Origin: DASRAJ01 sp039920305
GTDB taxonomy: Bacteria > Bacteroidota > Bacteroidia > Chitinophagales > UBA10324
Assembly (NCBI GenBank): GCA_039920305.1
Contig: JBDSEA010000232.1
Span: 1-18,342 of the forward strand
DNA: 18,342 nucleotides
Direction of reading: 5' to 3'
Below the pieces are notes generated by a model. The model did not search any database. It was not told the origin of the DNA and was given only the letters and a program-made list of their open reading frames with translations. Below, in pieces: positions 1 to 7,467 of this stretch (the stretch's first letter is position 1; each line of letters starts with the position of its first letter). The position numbers and the translations under genes were made by a program.

Positions 1-1
1 C

Positions 2-445
2 TATGTTTCATTCCTTTATAACTTTTATTCTTCCAGATCCCCGACACCAGTGCTTACCCTGGCGACCCGTTTTGGAGGCGGCTATAATCTTGGCGAGTTT
101 GAATTTTACCAGGCAAATATTATCGGGGGCAGAACCGGAGAAAATGTAAGAGGATTTCTCGGAGAAAGATTTGCAGGAAAAGCATCTGCCTATAATAACT
201 TTGAAGCACGGTTGCGATTGTTTCATTTTAATGCATACATTTTTCCTGCTGATTTTGGTATAGTTGGATTGCTCGACAATGGACAAGTATGGCAGGATGG
301 CATTGATAAGCATAAGCTACACACCGGCTATGGCGGGGGAATCTGGCTAAGCCCGTTTTCACTTGCAGTTCTCACCGCAACACTCGCTTTTTCTGAGGAG
401 CAATCCTACGGATTTCTGAATGTTAAATTAGGATGGTGGTTTTAA
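2..445 (+). CDS. Outer-membrane beta-barrel protein, C-terminal part (BamA/surface-antigen-like), 5' truncated by window edge
   Basis: The frame is open from base 2 to the TAA at 443-445, so this is the last ~147 codons of a larger gene; the GTG at 50 is not a convincing start because coding-like sequence continues upstream of it. The segment alternates short amphipathic strands with Gly/Asn turns. It contains a block resembling the conserved R-G-F/Y...F-A-G...E-A-R-L strand pair of the bacterial surface antigen (Omp85/BamA) barrel, around VRGFLGERFAGK, and ends in WWF, the terminal aromatic expected for BAM-inserted barrels. I infer that it is an Omp85-type or related barrel. In Bacteroidota such barrels are also fused to phosphoesterase or POTRA domains, which would lie outside the window. 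It is convergent with hscA. Confidence 0.72.
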   Translation, partial: YVSFLYNFYSSRSPTPVLTLATRFGGGYNLGEFEFYQANIIGGRTGENVRGFLGERFAGKASAYNNFEARLRLFHFNAYIFPADFGIVGLLDNGQVWQDGIDKHKLHTGYGGGIWLSPFSLAVLTATLAFSEEQSYGFLNVKLGWWF

Positions 446-464
446 CTATCCGGTAAATCTTTTT

Positions 465-476
465 GGCAGGTCTGCC
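465..476. terminator. Small hairpin between convergent genes, possible terminator
   Basis: The 12-base palindrome GGCAGGTCTGCC is followed on the + strand by TTTTCTTT and preceded by a T-rich run. It sits between the stop codons at 445 (+) and 488 (-). The stem is only 4-5 bp, so terminator function is uncertain. Confidence 0.32.
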
Positions 477-487
477 TTTTCTTTAAC

Positions 488-2374
488 TTATATCTTTCTC
501 CCTTTCATGGCCTCTCCTATTGCTGCATCCATTGCACGATGGGCAAAGGGTGCTGTAAATTCATTCAGCTCATCGAGCTTGCGATGAATCAAATCTTTGT
601 CTTCGCTTTCAATAACCGCTTCAAGTTCCTTCACATGCAATTGAATTCCGGATCTTTCATCTTCGCTCAATAGTTTACTGTTCTTCTTCAGAAACTTATC
701 TGCTGATTCTGCAAGCTGTTTTGCTTCAGACCTTGCTTCGAGCAGGGCACGTGTTTCCATGTCATCTTTAGCATTTGTGATTGAATCGAGGAGCATTTTC
801 TCTACCTCCTGATCCGTTAATCCATATTGTGGCTTCACTTCAATGCTTTGCTCAGTCCCGCTGCGTAATTCTTTTGCACGCACTTTAAGGATACCGTCAG
901 CATTCAGTACAAAACTGATCTCAACTTTGGGAAGCCCGGCAGGCATCGGCGGGATGCCGGTAAGAATAAATTCGGCAAGTCTGCGGTTATCCTTCACCAC
1001 ATCCCGCTCGCCCTGGTACACGGCAATCTTCATATTCACTTGTCCATCTGTTGAGGTAGTGTATTGCCGGGCGGCGCTCGTGGGGATTTTTGAATTACGC
1101 GGTATGATCACATCCATCAGGTCACCGAGGGTTTCTATTCCCAGCGAAAGTGGCGTTACGTCAAGAAGCAGTATATCCTTTTGATTGCCTGCCAGGATAT
1201 CGGCCTGAATAGCTGCACCAAGAGCTACAACTTCATCAGGATTGAGGTTGTCATGAGCTTCCCGCCCAAAAAATTCTGACACTGCCTGCTTCACAGCCGG
1301 AATTCTTGTTGCACCACCCACCATTACCACTGTTTCGATTGATCTGATATCAACCATAGCATCTCTCAGGGCTTTCTTGACACAATCAATTGTTTTATTA
1401 ATGAGATGTTTCGTATTGCTCTGAAATTCATGAATTGAAATTTTTAGATCGAAGAACTCATACTGTTCCTCATAAGAATCGTGAGTGCTTAAATAAATTT
1501 TTGCTTCCTCAGCTTTTAACCTTATAGACTGGCCAAATGATTTATCATCAGATATTTTTTCTATCGGGATAGAATTCTGCAACAGCCAGAAGTCAACGAT
1601 CGCCCTGTCAAAATCATCACCGCCCAGAAAGGTATCGCCATTGGTAGAAAGCACTTCGAAGATTCCGCCGGATGCCTCCGGATATATTTTAAGAATGGAA
1701 ATGTCAAAGGTGCCACCTCCGAGATCATATACGGCAATTGTTTTTTCAGCACCGGTATTTAAGCCAATCCCATAAGCGAGGGATGCTGCAGTGGGCTCAT
1801 TAATAATGCGAAGCACTTCAAGGCCGGCAAGTTTGCCTGCATCGCGGGTAGCCTGCCTTTGTGAATCATTAAAGTATGCAGGAACAGTGATAACCACTTT
1901 TTTTATTTCGGTGGTTTCCAGAGAGAGCTTGGATAGGGCCTTTTCAGCCCTTAGCTTAAGTTCTTTTAAAATGAATGAAGAAAGCTCAACCGGTGAATAA
2001 AATTTATTGCCAACCCGGATCTTAACAAGCTTTTCCTCATCCTGATCAATAATTCTGTAACCAAAATAATTAGCCTGTCCCTGAACATCCGGATAGGATT
2101 TTCCCATCAGCCGCTTAACAGAGTAAATAGTACGCCCGGGATCGGAAATAAGAAAAGGTTTGGCTTCGGCTCCAACAAGAATATTTCCATCATTATCAAA
2201 ATGTATGACGGAAGGAACCAGAGAATTTTCACCATCATCTTTTATGCACTCTGCTTTGCCGGTCTCTTTATTTACAAAGGCAATCAGGGAGTTTGTAGTG
2301 CCAAGATCAATACCCGCAATTACCCCTGGTTTTTCAATGGTCGCCTGCTTGATATTGATAGAGATTTTTGCCAT
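488..2374 (-). CDS. hscA: Hsp70-family chaperone HscA (Fe-S cluster assembly)
   Basis: This is an Hsp70-type ATPase chaperone of 628 residues, close to E. coli HscA (616). HscA drives release of Fe-S clusters from the scaffold IscU in the cytoplasm, with J-protein HscB. Visible motifs are the phosphate-1 loop IDLGTTNS (about residues 22-29), EPTAASLAYG, DLGGGTFDIS, the adenosine motif VGGATRIP, and the linker region LLLDVTPLSLGIETLGD. The substrate domain carries the HscA-like stretches IPRNSKIP, QGERDVV and IPPMPAGLPKVEISF rather than the DnaK versions, and the DnaK C-terminal tail is missing. The ATG at 2374 gives the start MAKISIN; an upstream in-frame TTG would fall in the promoter box. 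No iscU, hscB or fdx is seen nearby. DnaK is the alternative but fits less well. Confidence 0.9.
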   Translation of the reverse strand: MAKISINIKQATIEKPGVIAGIDLGTTNSLIAFVNKETGKAECIKDDGENSLVPSVIHFDNDGNILVGAEAKPFLISDPGRTIYSVKRLMGKSYPDVQGQANYFGYRIIDQDEEKLVKIRVGNKFYSPVELSSFILKELKLRAEKALSKLSLETTEIKKVVITVPAYFNDSQRQATRDAGKLAGLEVLRIINEPTAASLAYGIGLNTGAEKTIAVYDLGGGTFDISILKIYPEASGGIFEVLSTNGDTFLGGDDFDRAIVDFWLLQNSIPIEKISDDKSFGQSIRLKAEEAKIYLSTHDSYEEQYEFFDLKISIHEFQSNTKHLINKTIDCVKKALRDAMVDIRSIETVVMVGGATRIPAVKQAVSEFFGREAHDNLNPDEVVALGAAIQADILAGNQKDILLLDVTPLSLGIETLGDLMDVIIPRNSKIPTSAARQYTTSTDGQVNMKIAVYQGERDVVKDNRRLAEFILTGIPPMPAGLPKVEISFVLNADGILKVRAKELRSGTEQSIEVKPQYGLTDQEVEKMLLDSITNAKDDMETRALLEARSEAKQLAESADKFLKKNSKLLSEDERSGIQLHVKELEAVIESEDKDLIHRKLDELNEFTAPFAHRAMDAAIGEAMKGRKI

Positions 2375-2389
2375 AAAAATATACTTAAC

Positions 2390-2397
2390 CAAAGTTA
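2390..2397 (-). promoter_or_regulatory. Bacteroidota -7 box for hscA
   Basis: The minus strand reads TAACTTTG, an exact TAnnTTTG. It ends 15 bases before the hscA ATG, implying a very short leader. No clear -33 TTG element is seen at the usual spacing. Confidence 0.45.
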
Positions 2398-2540
2398 CTT
2401 GAAGCCGAATACGTTAATTGAACATTACCGAAAGCCCAAAAACTAACTTAATTTACACAATGTAAAGTATTGAAAATAAGCAGGTTACAGCATTCACCTG
2501 AACAAGCTTACAAGTAAAGCATTTGCGAACATTTAACTTT

Positions 2541-3287
2541 TTATCTCCGGAATACAACCATCCTTCGGGTGATGATACTATCATCATGACTCACCTTATA
2601 TTGATAAATACCCGGCTCAAAGCCTGAGGCCTGAACCGTTACGATATTCCTTCCTTTCATACCTTCCTCTTCATGCTTCAGTACTTCAGTTCCCACCATA
2701 TTTGAAATCCTGAGTGTAAACTTTCCTGCATGCGGGAGATTCACATAGATATTTGTATTGTCAGTTACCGGGTTAGGTAAATTTTGTGAAACATCAAATT
2801 GCGTTTGACTAATTGCAGGAATGGCGATTGGATTATTTACAATGATTCGATAACCCGGGGTGGGAAAAGGAAGAAACAAAACGGCAGTGATAAATACATT
2901 TGCCTGGATAATTAAATCATACGTTCCCGGTGTTGCGGGTGTACCTTGTATTCTTACACAACCCACAGAGTCAGCTTGAAAGGAACAACCGGAAGGATTA
3001 CACTGAAAATAAAAAGGTACACTTGCAGGAATGGTGCTTAAACCATCAACACCTGTCAGCACAACATGATCAATGTTGATTGTACTTCCATAATAAAGGG
3101 CAGATTCCGGTGTTTTGAATTGAACTACCGCATCGTATGGTGAACCCGCATAGGCAGGAGGAAGGTTGAGAATGGTGTCGGGATTAATTCCAAATCCTGT
3201 ATCCACCCACATGGGTGTACACACCTGCGCTTTTGCAGGCCTTTGCAGGAAACAGAAAAGAGCAGCTAAGAGAACAAGTTTTTTCAT
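2541..3287 (-). CDS. Secreted protein with T9SS type A C-terminal sorting domain
   Basis: The protein has 248 residues. A signal peptide (MKKLVLLAALFCFLQ..., cleavage probably after AKA near residue 20) leads into a Cys-containing Ig/lectin-like beta-rich region (about 22-165) that I do not recognise as a named domain. Residues ~168-248 match the type A T9SS C-terminal domain: NLPNPVTDNTNIYV, then LPHAGKFTLRISNMVGTEV, then FEPGIYQYKV, ending RRMVVFRR. Such domains send the protein across the outer membrane and are normally cleaved, with the product anchored to the surface or released. The mature part is short for a T9SS cargo. Its function cannot be told from sequence. It is divergently transcribed from the TraB/GumN gene. 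The ATG at 3287 has no Shine-Dalgarno sequence. Confidence 0.85.
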   Translation of the reverse strand: MKKLVLLAALFCFLQRPAKAQVCTPMWVDTGFGINPDTILNLPPAYAGSPYDAVVQFKTPESALYYGSTINIDHVVLTGVDGLSTIPASVPFYFQCNPSGCSFQADSVGCVRIQGTPATPGTYDLIIQANVFITAVLFLPFPTPGYRIIVNNPIAIPAISQTQFDVSQNLPNPVTDNTNIYVNLPHAGKFTLRISNMVGTEVLKHEEEGMKGRNIVTVQASGFEPGIYQYKVSHDDSIITRRMVVFRR

Positions 3288-3399
3288 TCATAATTCTTTG
3301 TGAGTAAAAGTAATTTCTTTCCGCCTTCATGGCAAGGCAGGGTACTCCGTTTTTCAACACATTCCTTTTTCCTCCCATGAAAATTCCACTTCACTTAAT

Positions 3400-3435
3400 T
3401 TTGAGCCGCGCGGGTATTGATAAGCTAATTTTTTG
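3400..3435 (+). promoter_or_regulatory. Possible promoter of the TraB/GumN-sua5 operon
   Basis: TTTG at 3400-3403 is followed after 22 bases by TAATTTTTTG (3426-3435), a -7 box with two extra bases compared with TAnnTTTG. It ends 15 bases before the ATG at 3451, the same spacing as the hscA box. It overlaps the alternative in-frame TTG at 3433, which argues against that start. Confidence 0.3.
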
Positions 3436-3450
3436 AAGTCTTTAAGCTCT

Positions 3451-4764
3451 ATGAAAATTGTTTCACAAAATTTTTATTATTCCTTCATCATTCTTCATTT
3501 TTCATTCTTCTTTTTTAACTTTTCATTTAATACATGGGGCCAGGGAAATTCCCTTCTATGGCGGATCAGCGGAAAAAATTTAGAGCATCCCTCCTATCTG
3601 TATGGAACCATGCACTCATCTGATCCGCGTGTATTTCATTTTGCCGACTCAGTGCTTCCTGCATTTGAGAAGTGCGAAGCCTTTGCAATGGAGGTAATAG
3701 TTGATGAAAACACACAGTCAACAATGATGCAGAATGTATTCATGGAAAACGGAGGCACGCTTAGAAACTTATTGACGCAACGGCAGTACGATTCTGTGCA
3801 ATATTTTGCGATGTGGAATGCAGGTCTTATGATTTCTTATTTTGAAAAAATGAAGCCCCTGTATGTTGCGATGATGCTTGAAATGATGAGCGGAAATGAT
3901 TCCATTCGCCGGAACAATGATCCCTTTCTCGACCAGTATCTGGAGAGTGAGGCACGCAGCCAGCGTAAGGTGGTTCTGGGAATTGAAACAGTGGAGGAGC
4001 AGATGGACATATTCGATGTGATGACCTATAGCGATCAGGCGCGGCTCCTGATGAAATCTGTTCGTGAATATTCTGATGACACCGCGGGATTTCATCAGAT
4101 GGTGCAATACTACCTGTCTAATGATCTGCATAAAATGATGTCCTTTGAAAATGATCTCTCATTACCAGATTCACTATACCGCGCACTGATCACCGATCGT
4201 AATTTGAGAATGGCAATACGAATTGATACCATGATCCGGCATCATTCCACGTTTGTTGCTGTAGGTGCAGGTCATCTCGGAGAGGATGATGGCGTGATCG
4301 CATTGCTTCGTACCATGGGATATACAGTGCTGCCGGTGATTCCTGTATTCAATCATCTCATGAAAGACGGCTGGTATCAAATCACTTCCAGCAGGAATAA
4401 TTTCACTGCAGAATTTCCATCTGTTCCTGTAATTACGACTGACACAATGAAAGGAAGAATTATCTGGCTCTATTCCCTGAGTAATAAAGATCAGATATCG
4501 CGGCAGGAAGATTTCAGGGTAATCATTTTTCCTGCCTCCATTGATGATGATGACATTCGTGTATTTCTATCTGTTAAAAATATCGCTGACATTACCCTTA
4601 ATAAGAGTACTGAAGAAAAGTACTATTCCGTTCAGCGGAATGATAAAATGAGAGGAAGCTGTTTGTTCCTTTATTCTGGTGATAAGCGTTACGTAATTCT
4701 TTATGCTTCTGCTCACAAGTCAAAAGACGTGAGCCGGTTTGCCGGATCATTTGCTATAAAATGA
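3451..4764 (+). CDS. TraB/GumN family protein with extra C-terminal domain
   Basis: The protein has 437 residues. Residues 1-~31 form a Phe-rich hydrophobic signal sequence, so it is exported or membrane anchored. Residues ~35-282 are a TraB/GumN domain (related to the Tiki/EreA fold, possibly metal-dependent hydrolases). It opens with LLWRISGK and YLYGTMH (Y51-H55) and closes with VGAGHLGEDDGV (H275) and a GYTVLPV strand; the histidines and E/D residues fit a metal site. Residues ~285-437 are an additional beta-rich region (ITSSRNNFTAEFPSVPV...) not found in typical ~290-residue members. The ATG at 3451 is preferred over an upstream TTG, which lies in a promoter-like element. The stop overlaps the sua5 start (ATGA), so translation is probably coupled. 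The substrate is unknown. Confidence 0.82.
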   Translation: MKIVSQNFYYSFIILHFSFFFFNFSFNTWGQGNSLLWRISGKNLEHPSYLYGTMHSSDPRVFHFADSVLPAFEKCEAFAMEVIVDENTQSTMMQNVFMENGGTLRNLLTQRQYDSVQYFAMWNAGLMISYFEKMKPLYVAMMLEMMSGNDSIRRNNDPFLDQYLESEARSQRKVVLGIETVEEQMDIFDVMTYSDQARLLMKSVREYSDDTAGFHQMVQYYLSNDLHKMMSFENDLSLPDSLYRALITDRNLRMAIRIDTMIRHHSTFVAVGAGHLGEDDGVIALLRTMGYTVLPVIPVFNHLMKDGWYQITSSRNNFTAEFPSVPVITTDTMKGRIIWLYSLSNKDQISRQEDFRVIIFPASIDDDDIRVFLSVKNIADITLNKSTEEKYYSVQRNDKMRGSCLFLYSGDKRYVILYASAHKSKDVSRFAGSFAIK

Positions 4765-5756
4765 ATATGACCATAAATGCCAGCCGCGCCATAGAATTTT
4801 TGAAAGAAGGAAAGGTGGTTGCCGTACCTGCTGAAACCGTCTACGGGCTTGCGGCAGATGCAATGAATCCCACTGCCATTTCAAAAGTTTTTGAAATAAA
4901 AGGCCGTCCTGCCGACAATCCGCTTATTTGCCACTTCCACAGCATAGATCAGATAAGGAAATATGTTAAAGACATTCCCGCTGCAACTGAAATGCTCATG
5001 CAGCACTTTTCACCGGGGCCCATTAGTTGTATGCTTGATCTTAAAGAAAACTCCCCCCTTCAATTTGCCACCTGCGGAAGTGCGCAAGTGATTGCACGCA
5101 TACCGTCGCATGAAATTTTTCTTCAGATCCTGCGCGGATTTGATCTTCCCGTTGCAGCACCCAGTGCCAATACTTCAGGCCGTGTTTCACCTACGTCAGC
5201 TGCCATGGTAGAACGGGATTTAGGAAATAAGCCTGTGGGGATAGTTGATGGTGGGACAAGCGGTATTGGATTAGAATCCACCATAACGGATGCCCGGAAT
5301 TCAAATGAAATTTTTATTCTCCGGCCCGGTGCGATAGGCGAAAAAGAGATCCGCCGGATATTGCCGTCAATTAAATTTCTTTATGAAAAGAATGCTATAA
5401 ATAGTGCTATCCCCGGAATAAAGTATCGCCACTATGCTCCGGCCACACCAGTCGCCATCGCTCATCATTTTAACGATCTTGAAAATGAAAAAGATGCGGC
5501 CCTTCTGCTTACTCTTGAGCAGATCGCAACCTTATCTGCCGAACAGAAGAAAAAATTTACGGCACAAAAAACCATACTCATCTCACTTGGTTCCATTAGA
5601 GATGCAGATGATATTGCACGCAACTTCTACATGCATCTTGCAGCTTTAGATCAATCAGGAATTCAAAAAGCATATTTCCTTAAAAATGACTGGGGAGATT
5701 CCTCGGTGGGAAAAGCCCTTCAAAACCGCATTGAAAAAATTGTTTCAAATGTCTGA
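4761..5756 (+). CDS. sua5: L-threonylcarbamoyladenylate synthase (Sua5/YrdC/YwlC)
   Basis: This enzyme makes threonylcarbamoyl-AMP from threonine, bicarbonate and ATP, the first step of the universal t6A37 modification of ANN-decoding tRNAs. At 331 residues it is the long, two-domain Sua5 form. The N-terminal YrdC domain (~1-200) has VVAVPAETVYGLAADA, KVFEIKGRPADNPL, the PVAAPSANTSGRVSPT block and STITDA. A linker with the Sua5 hallmark PGIKYRHYAPATPV (K221-P227 core) leads to the C-terminal Sua5 domain. All expected blocks are present and the gene is intact. Its ATG overlaps the TGA of the TraB/GumN gene by 4 bases, so the two are cotranscribed. The partner proteins TsaB and TsaD are not in the window. 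Confidence 0.93.
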   Translation: MNMTINASRAIEFLKEGKVVAVPAETVYGLAADAMNPTAISKVFEIKGRPADNPLICHFHSIDQIRKYVKDIPAATEMLMQHFSPGPISCMLDLKENSPLQFATCGSAQVIARIPSHEIFLQILRGFDLPVAAPSANTSGRVSPTSAAMVERDLGNKPVGIVDGGTSGIGLESTITDARNSNEIFILRPGAIGEKEIRRILPSIKFLYEKNAINSAIPGIKYRHYAPATPVAIAHHFNDLENEKDAALLLTLEQIATLSAEQKKKFTAQKTILISLGSIRDADDIARNFYMHLAALDQSGIQKAYFLKNDWGDSSVGKALQNRIEKIVSNV

Positions 5757-5773
5757 AACACCTCATAATTTTG
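5740..5773 (+). promoter_or_regulatory. Promoter in front of the decayed VOC gene
   Basis: TTG at 5740-5742 is followed after 23 bases by TAATTTTG (5766-5773), an exact TAnnTTTG box. It overlaps the end of sua5 and lies 30 bases before the ATG at 5804. This is the best two-part match in the window. Confidence 0.45.
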
Positions 5774-5803
5774 GAACTGCGCTTTTTAAAAAAAATAACA
5801 GTC

Positions 5804-6165
5804 ATGAATCTCATCCCCTACTTAAACTTCGCCGGTGACTGCGAATCTGCACTCACTTTTTACAAAGATTGCCTTGGTGGTGAAATTATTTCAATTCAAT
5901 ATTTCGATTCTGCATTCCACCTTTAAATTCAGCAATGCAACCCTCATGGCTTCTGATTCAATGCCCGGTCTAAAACCGATTGAAAGAAATAACATTTCCC
6001 TTTCCATTGACATGATTGCTGTGGCTGAAATGGAAAAGATATTCGGCATGATGGCCCGGGGCGTAAAGATCACAATACCCCTTCAGGATACTTTCTGGGG
6101 CGCTCGCTTCGGAATGGTTACCGATAAATTTGGAATCAACTGAATGCCAACTACCCAAAACTTGA
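5804..6165 (+). pseudogene. Decayed VOC-family (PhnB-like) gene, at least two lesions
   Basis: The family resemblance is spread over three reading frames. Frame one (5804-5926) begins MNLIPYLNFAGDCESALTFY and runs to about ISIQYF before a TAA. Resemblance resumes at 5913 in another frame (HSTFKFSNATLMASDSMPG... through PLQDTFWGARFGMVTDKFGIN), ending in a premature TGA at 6141-6143. The usual ending W-M-x-N-C-Q-L-P-K appears to continue in the third frame as CQLPKT at 6145-6165. Compared with family members, about 13-15 residues are missing between ISIQYF and HSTF, and a few bases are missing after GIN. The intact protein would be a ~140-residue glyoxalase-fold dimer of unknown substrate. Neighbouring genes are intact, so this looks like true decay rather than general sequence error. 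Confidence 0.85.
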
Positions 6166-6211
6166 ATTGATATTTGAAGCCTGCGGTGGAAAATTTACAG
6201 TAATGAATTAT

Positions 6212-6610
6212 TCAGCCTGCAACGAGCTTCTTCAAAACGGGAACACGGCGCCTGTTTGCCCATAGGATTATTGCAGAGCACAGAATCACTATAATCGCCA
6301 TGATAAATAATTTCCCGCCATCATTATAAACAACAAATCCAAGGATGGTAAGATGAAAAAATACAGCACCGCTCATCAGCCCAAGGGCAAGCACAGCTCC
6401 GATCCATGATGTGCGGGGTATTAAGATGAGTATGGAAGCAATCAGTTCCAGCACACCTAAGCCAATGCGCCCCCAGGGTTCCATGCCGAGTGTAGTGAAA
6501 ATATAGACAGCTTCAGGATGCGCGGAAAATTTAAAATACAGTGACTGAAGCATGATAAATGCGGCAATTATTTTTATCAGCCAGATGAAAATTCGGGTTT
6601 TTTTTGTCAT
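6212..6610 (-). CDS. DoxX-like small integral membrane protein
   Basis: The protein has 132 residues and four predicted membrane helices: IFIWLIKIIAAFIMLQSLYF, then about WGRIGLGVLELIASILILIP, WIGAVLALGLMSGAVFFHLT, and FIMAIIVILCSAIILWA, with a basic C-terminus (NRRRVPVLKK). The FKF near the end of helix 1, the G-x-x-E-L in helix 2 and the short P-rich loop fit the DoxX/DoxD-like family (thiosulfate:quinone oxidoreductase small-subunit relatives and redox-associated membrane proteins). The actual role is unknown. The start ATG at 6610 is supported by a promoter box at 6678-6685. Its 3' end lies 46 bases from the last recognisable part of the VOC pseudogene on the other strand. Confidence 0.75.
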   Translation of the reverse strand: MTKKTRIFIWLIKIIAAFIMLQSLYFKFSAHPEAVYIFTTLGMEPWGRIGLGVLELIASILILIPRTSWIGAVLALGLMSGAVFFHLTILGFVVYNDGGKLFIMAIIVILCSAIILWANRRRVPVLKKLVAG

Positions 6611-6677
6611 GTTTAACTATATGAAATGTCCCGCTCCTGAAGAAGGCTAACCAACCCGGATTGTACACGAGCTTAAA

Positions 6678-6685
6678 CAAATGTA
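6678..6685 (-). promoter_or_regulatory. Bacteroidota -7 box for the DoxX-like gene
   Basis: The minus strand reads TACATTTG, an exact TAnnTTTG, 67 bases before the ATG at 6610. No -33 TTTG is recognisable. Confidence 0.38.
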
Positions 6686-6851
6686 ACCAGATTATGGAAA
6701 TATTTATGCGCCCGGAAAACCGCGATGTTTTAAGCAAATACAAATACAGCCAAAGGAATTATAAGCAGCAATAAATTTAATCAACCGGGAGCGGCACAAG
6801 CAATTTTGATTCACGCCGAATTCTTAAGAAAAAATCAATGGATATTCATCC

Positions 6852-7325
6852 TTATTCCGAAGCTTGTTTCAAAACCTGAATATCAAGCTTATCCATTTTA
6901 AGCATTGCTTCCATCACGCTTTTTGATTTTTCAGGATCATTGTTATGCAACAGTTCACCTAACACAGAAGGAACAATTTGCCATGACAAGCCAAATTTAT
7001 CCTTAAGCCATCCGCATCTCGATTTTACTCCGCCCACAGAAAGCTTTTCCCAGAAGTAATCTAATTCTTCCTGTGACTCGCAATTTACAAATAAGGAAAT
7101 AGCTTCAGTGAATTTGAATTGGGGACCTCCGTTTAATACCATGAACTCTTGCCCGTTAAGCTCGAATGTTCCTGTCATTACTTTACCCTTAGTTCCTGGT
7201 TCACCTTCCCCATAGCGGCTAATACTGCCAACCCTGGAATTTTTAAAAATAGAAGTATAGAAATTCATTGCCTCCTCTGCCTGATCATTGAACCAAAGGA
7301 ACGGAGTGATTTTTTGCTTGCTCAT
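6852..7325 (-). CDS. VOC family protein (PhnB / '3-demethylubiquinone-9 3-methyltransferase' type)
   Basis: The protein has 157 residues and is full length for the family. It begins MSKQKITPFLWFNDQAEEAMNFY, with SRYGEGEPGTKGKVMTGTFELNGQEFMVLNGGP forming the first beta-alpha-beta-beta-beta unit and ISLFVNC...DYFWEKLSVGG...CGWLKDKFGLSWQIVP the second. The last part (PEKSKSVMEAMLKMDKLDI) is the usual C-terminal helix with the K/M-DI ending. Databases often name this family after a ubiquinone methyltransferase, but there is no methyltransferase fold; it is a glyoxalase/bleomycin-resistance-fold protein of unknown substrate. It belongs to a different subgroup from the decayed VOC gene at 5804, so it is not a duplicate of it. 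Confidence 0.88.
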   Translation of the reverse strand: MSKQKITPFLWFNDQAEEAMNFYTSIFKNSRVGSISRYGEGEPGTKGKVMTGTFELNGQEFMVLNGGPQFKFTEAISLFVNCESQEELDYFWEKLSVGGVKSRCGWLKDKFGLSWQIVPSVLGELLHNNDPEKSKSVMEAMLKMDKLDIQVLKQASE

Positions 7326-7410
7326 TGCTTATATGTTTTACTACGATAGTAATAAACTGATTTTTTTACCGGTTCAATATTACTTTAAGAAAATTCACCA
7401 GCTATGGCGT

Positions 7411-7442
7411 TAATGCGACAATATGAATGGTATAATGCGACA
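7411..7442. repeat. Two 10-base direct repeats, 22-base period
   Basis: TAATGCGACA occurs at 7411-7420 and again at 7433-7442, start to start 22 bases, which is about two helical turns. The repeats lie between the end of the HhH gene and the start of the VOC gene, 86-117 bases upstream of the VOC ATG, where an operator could sit. Function is not shown. Confidence 0.4.
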
Positions 7443-7467
7443 GGTATTGGTTAGAACATCGCCGTTT

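Noticed and set aside
843..1184. Open frame on the + strand inside hscA
   Set aside because: It is antisense to conserved HscA sequence, has no family resemblance and is Ser/Arg-rich in the manner of a shadow frame.
5804..7325. Two VOC genes as a tandem duplication
   Set aside because: The conserved blocks differ (WGARFGMVTDKFGIN versus CGWLKDKFGLSWQ, different N-termini) and they lie on opposite strands, so they belong to separate subgroups.
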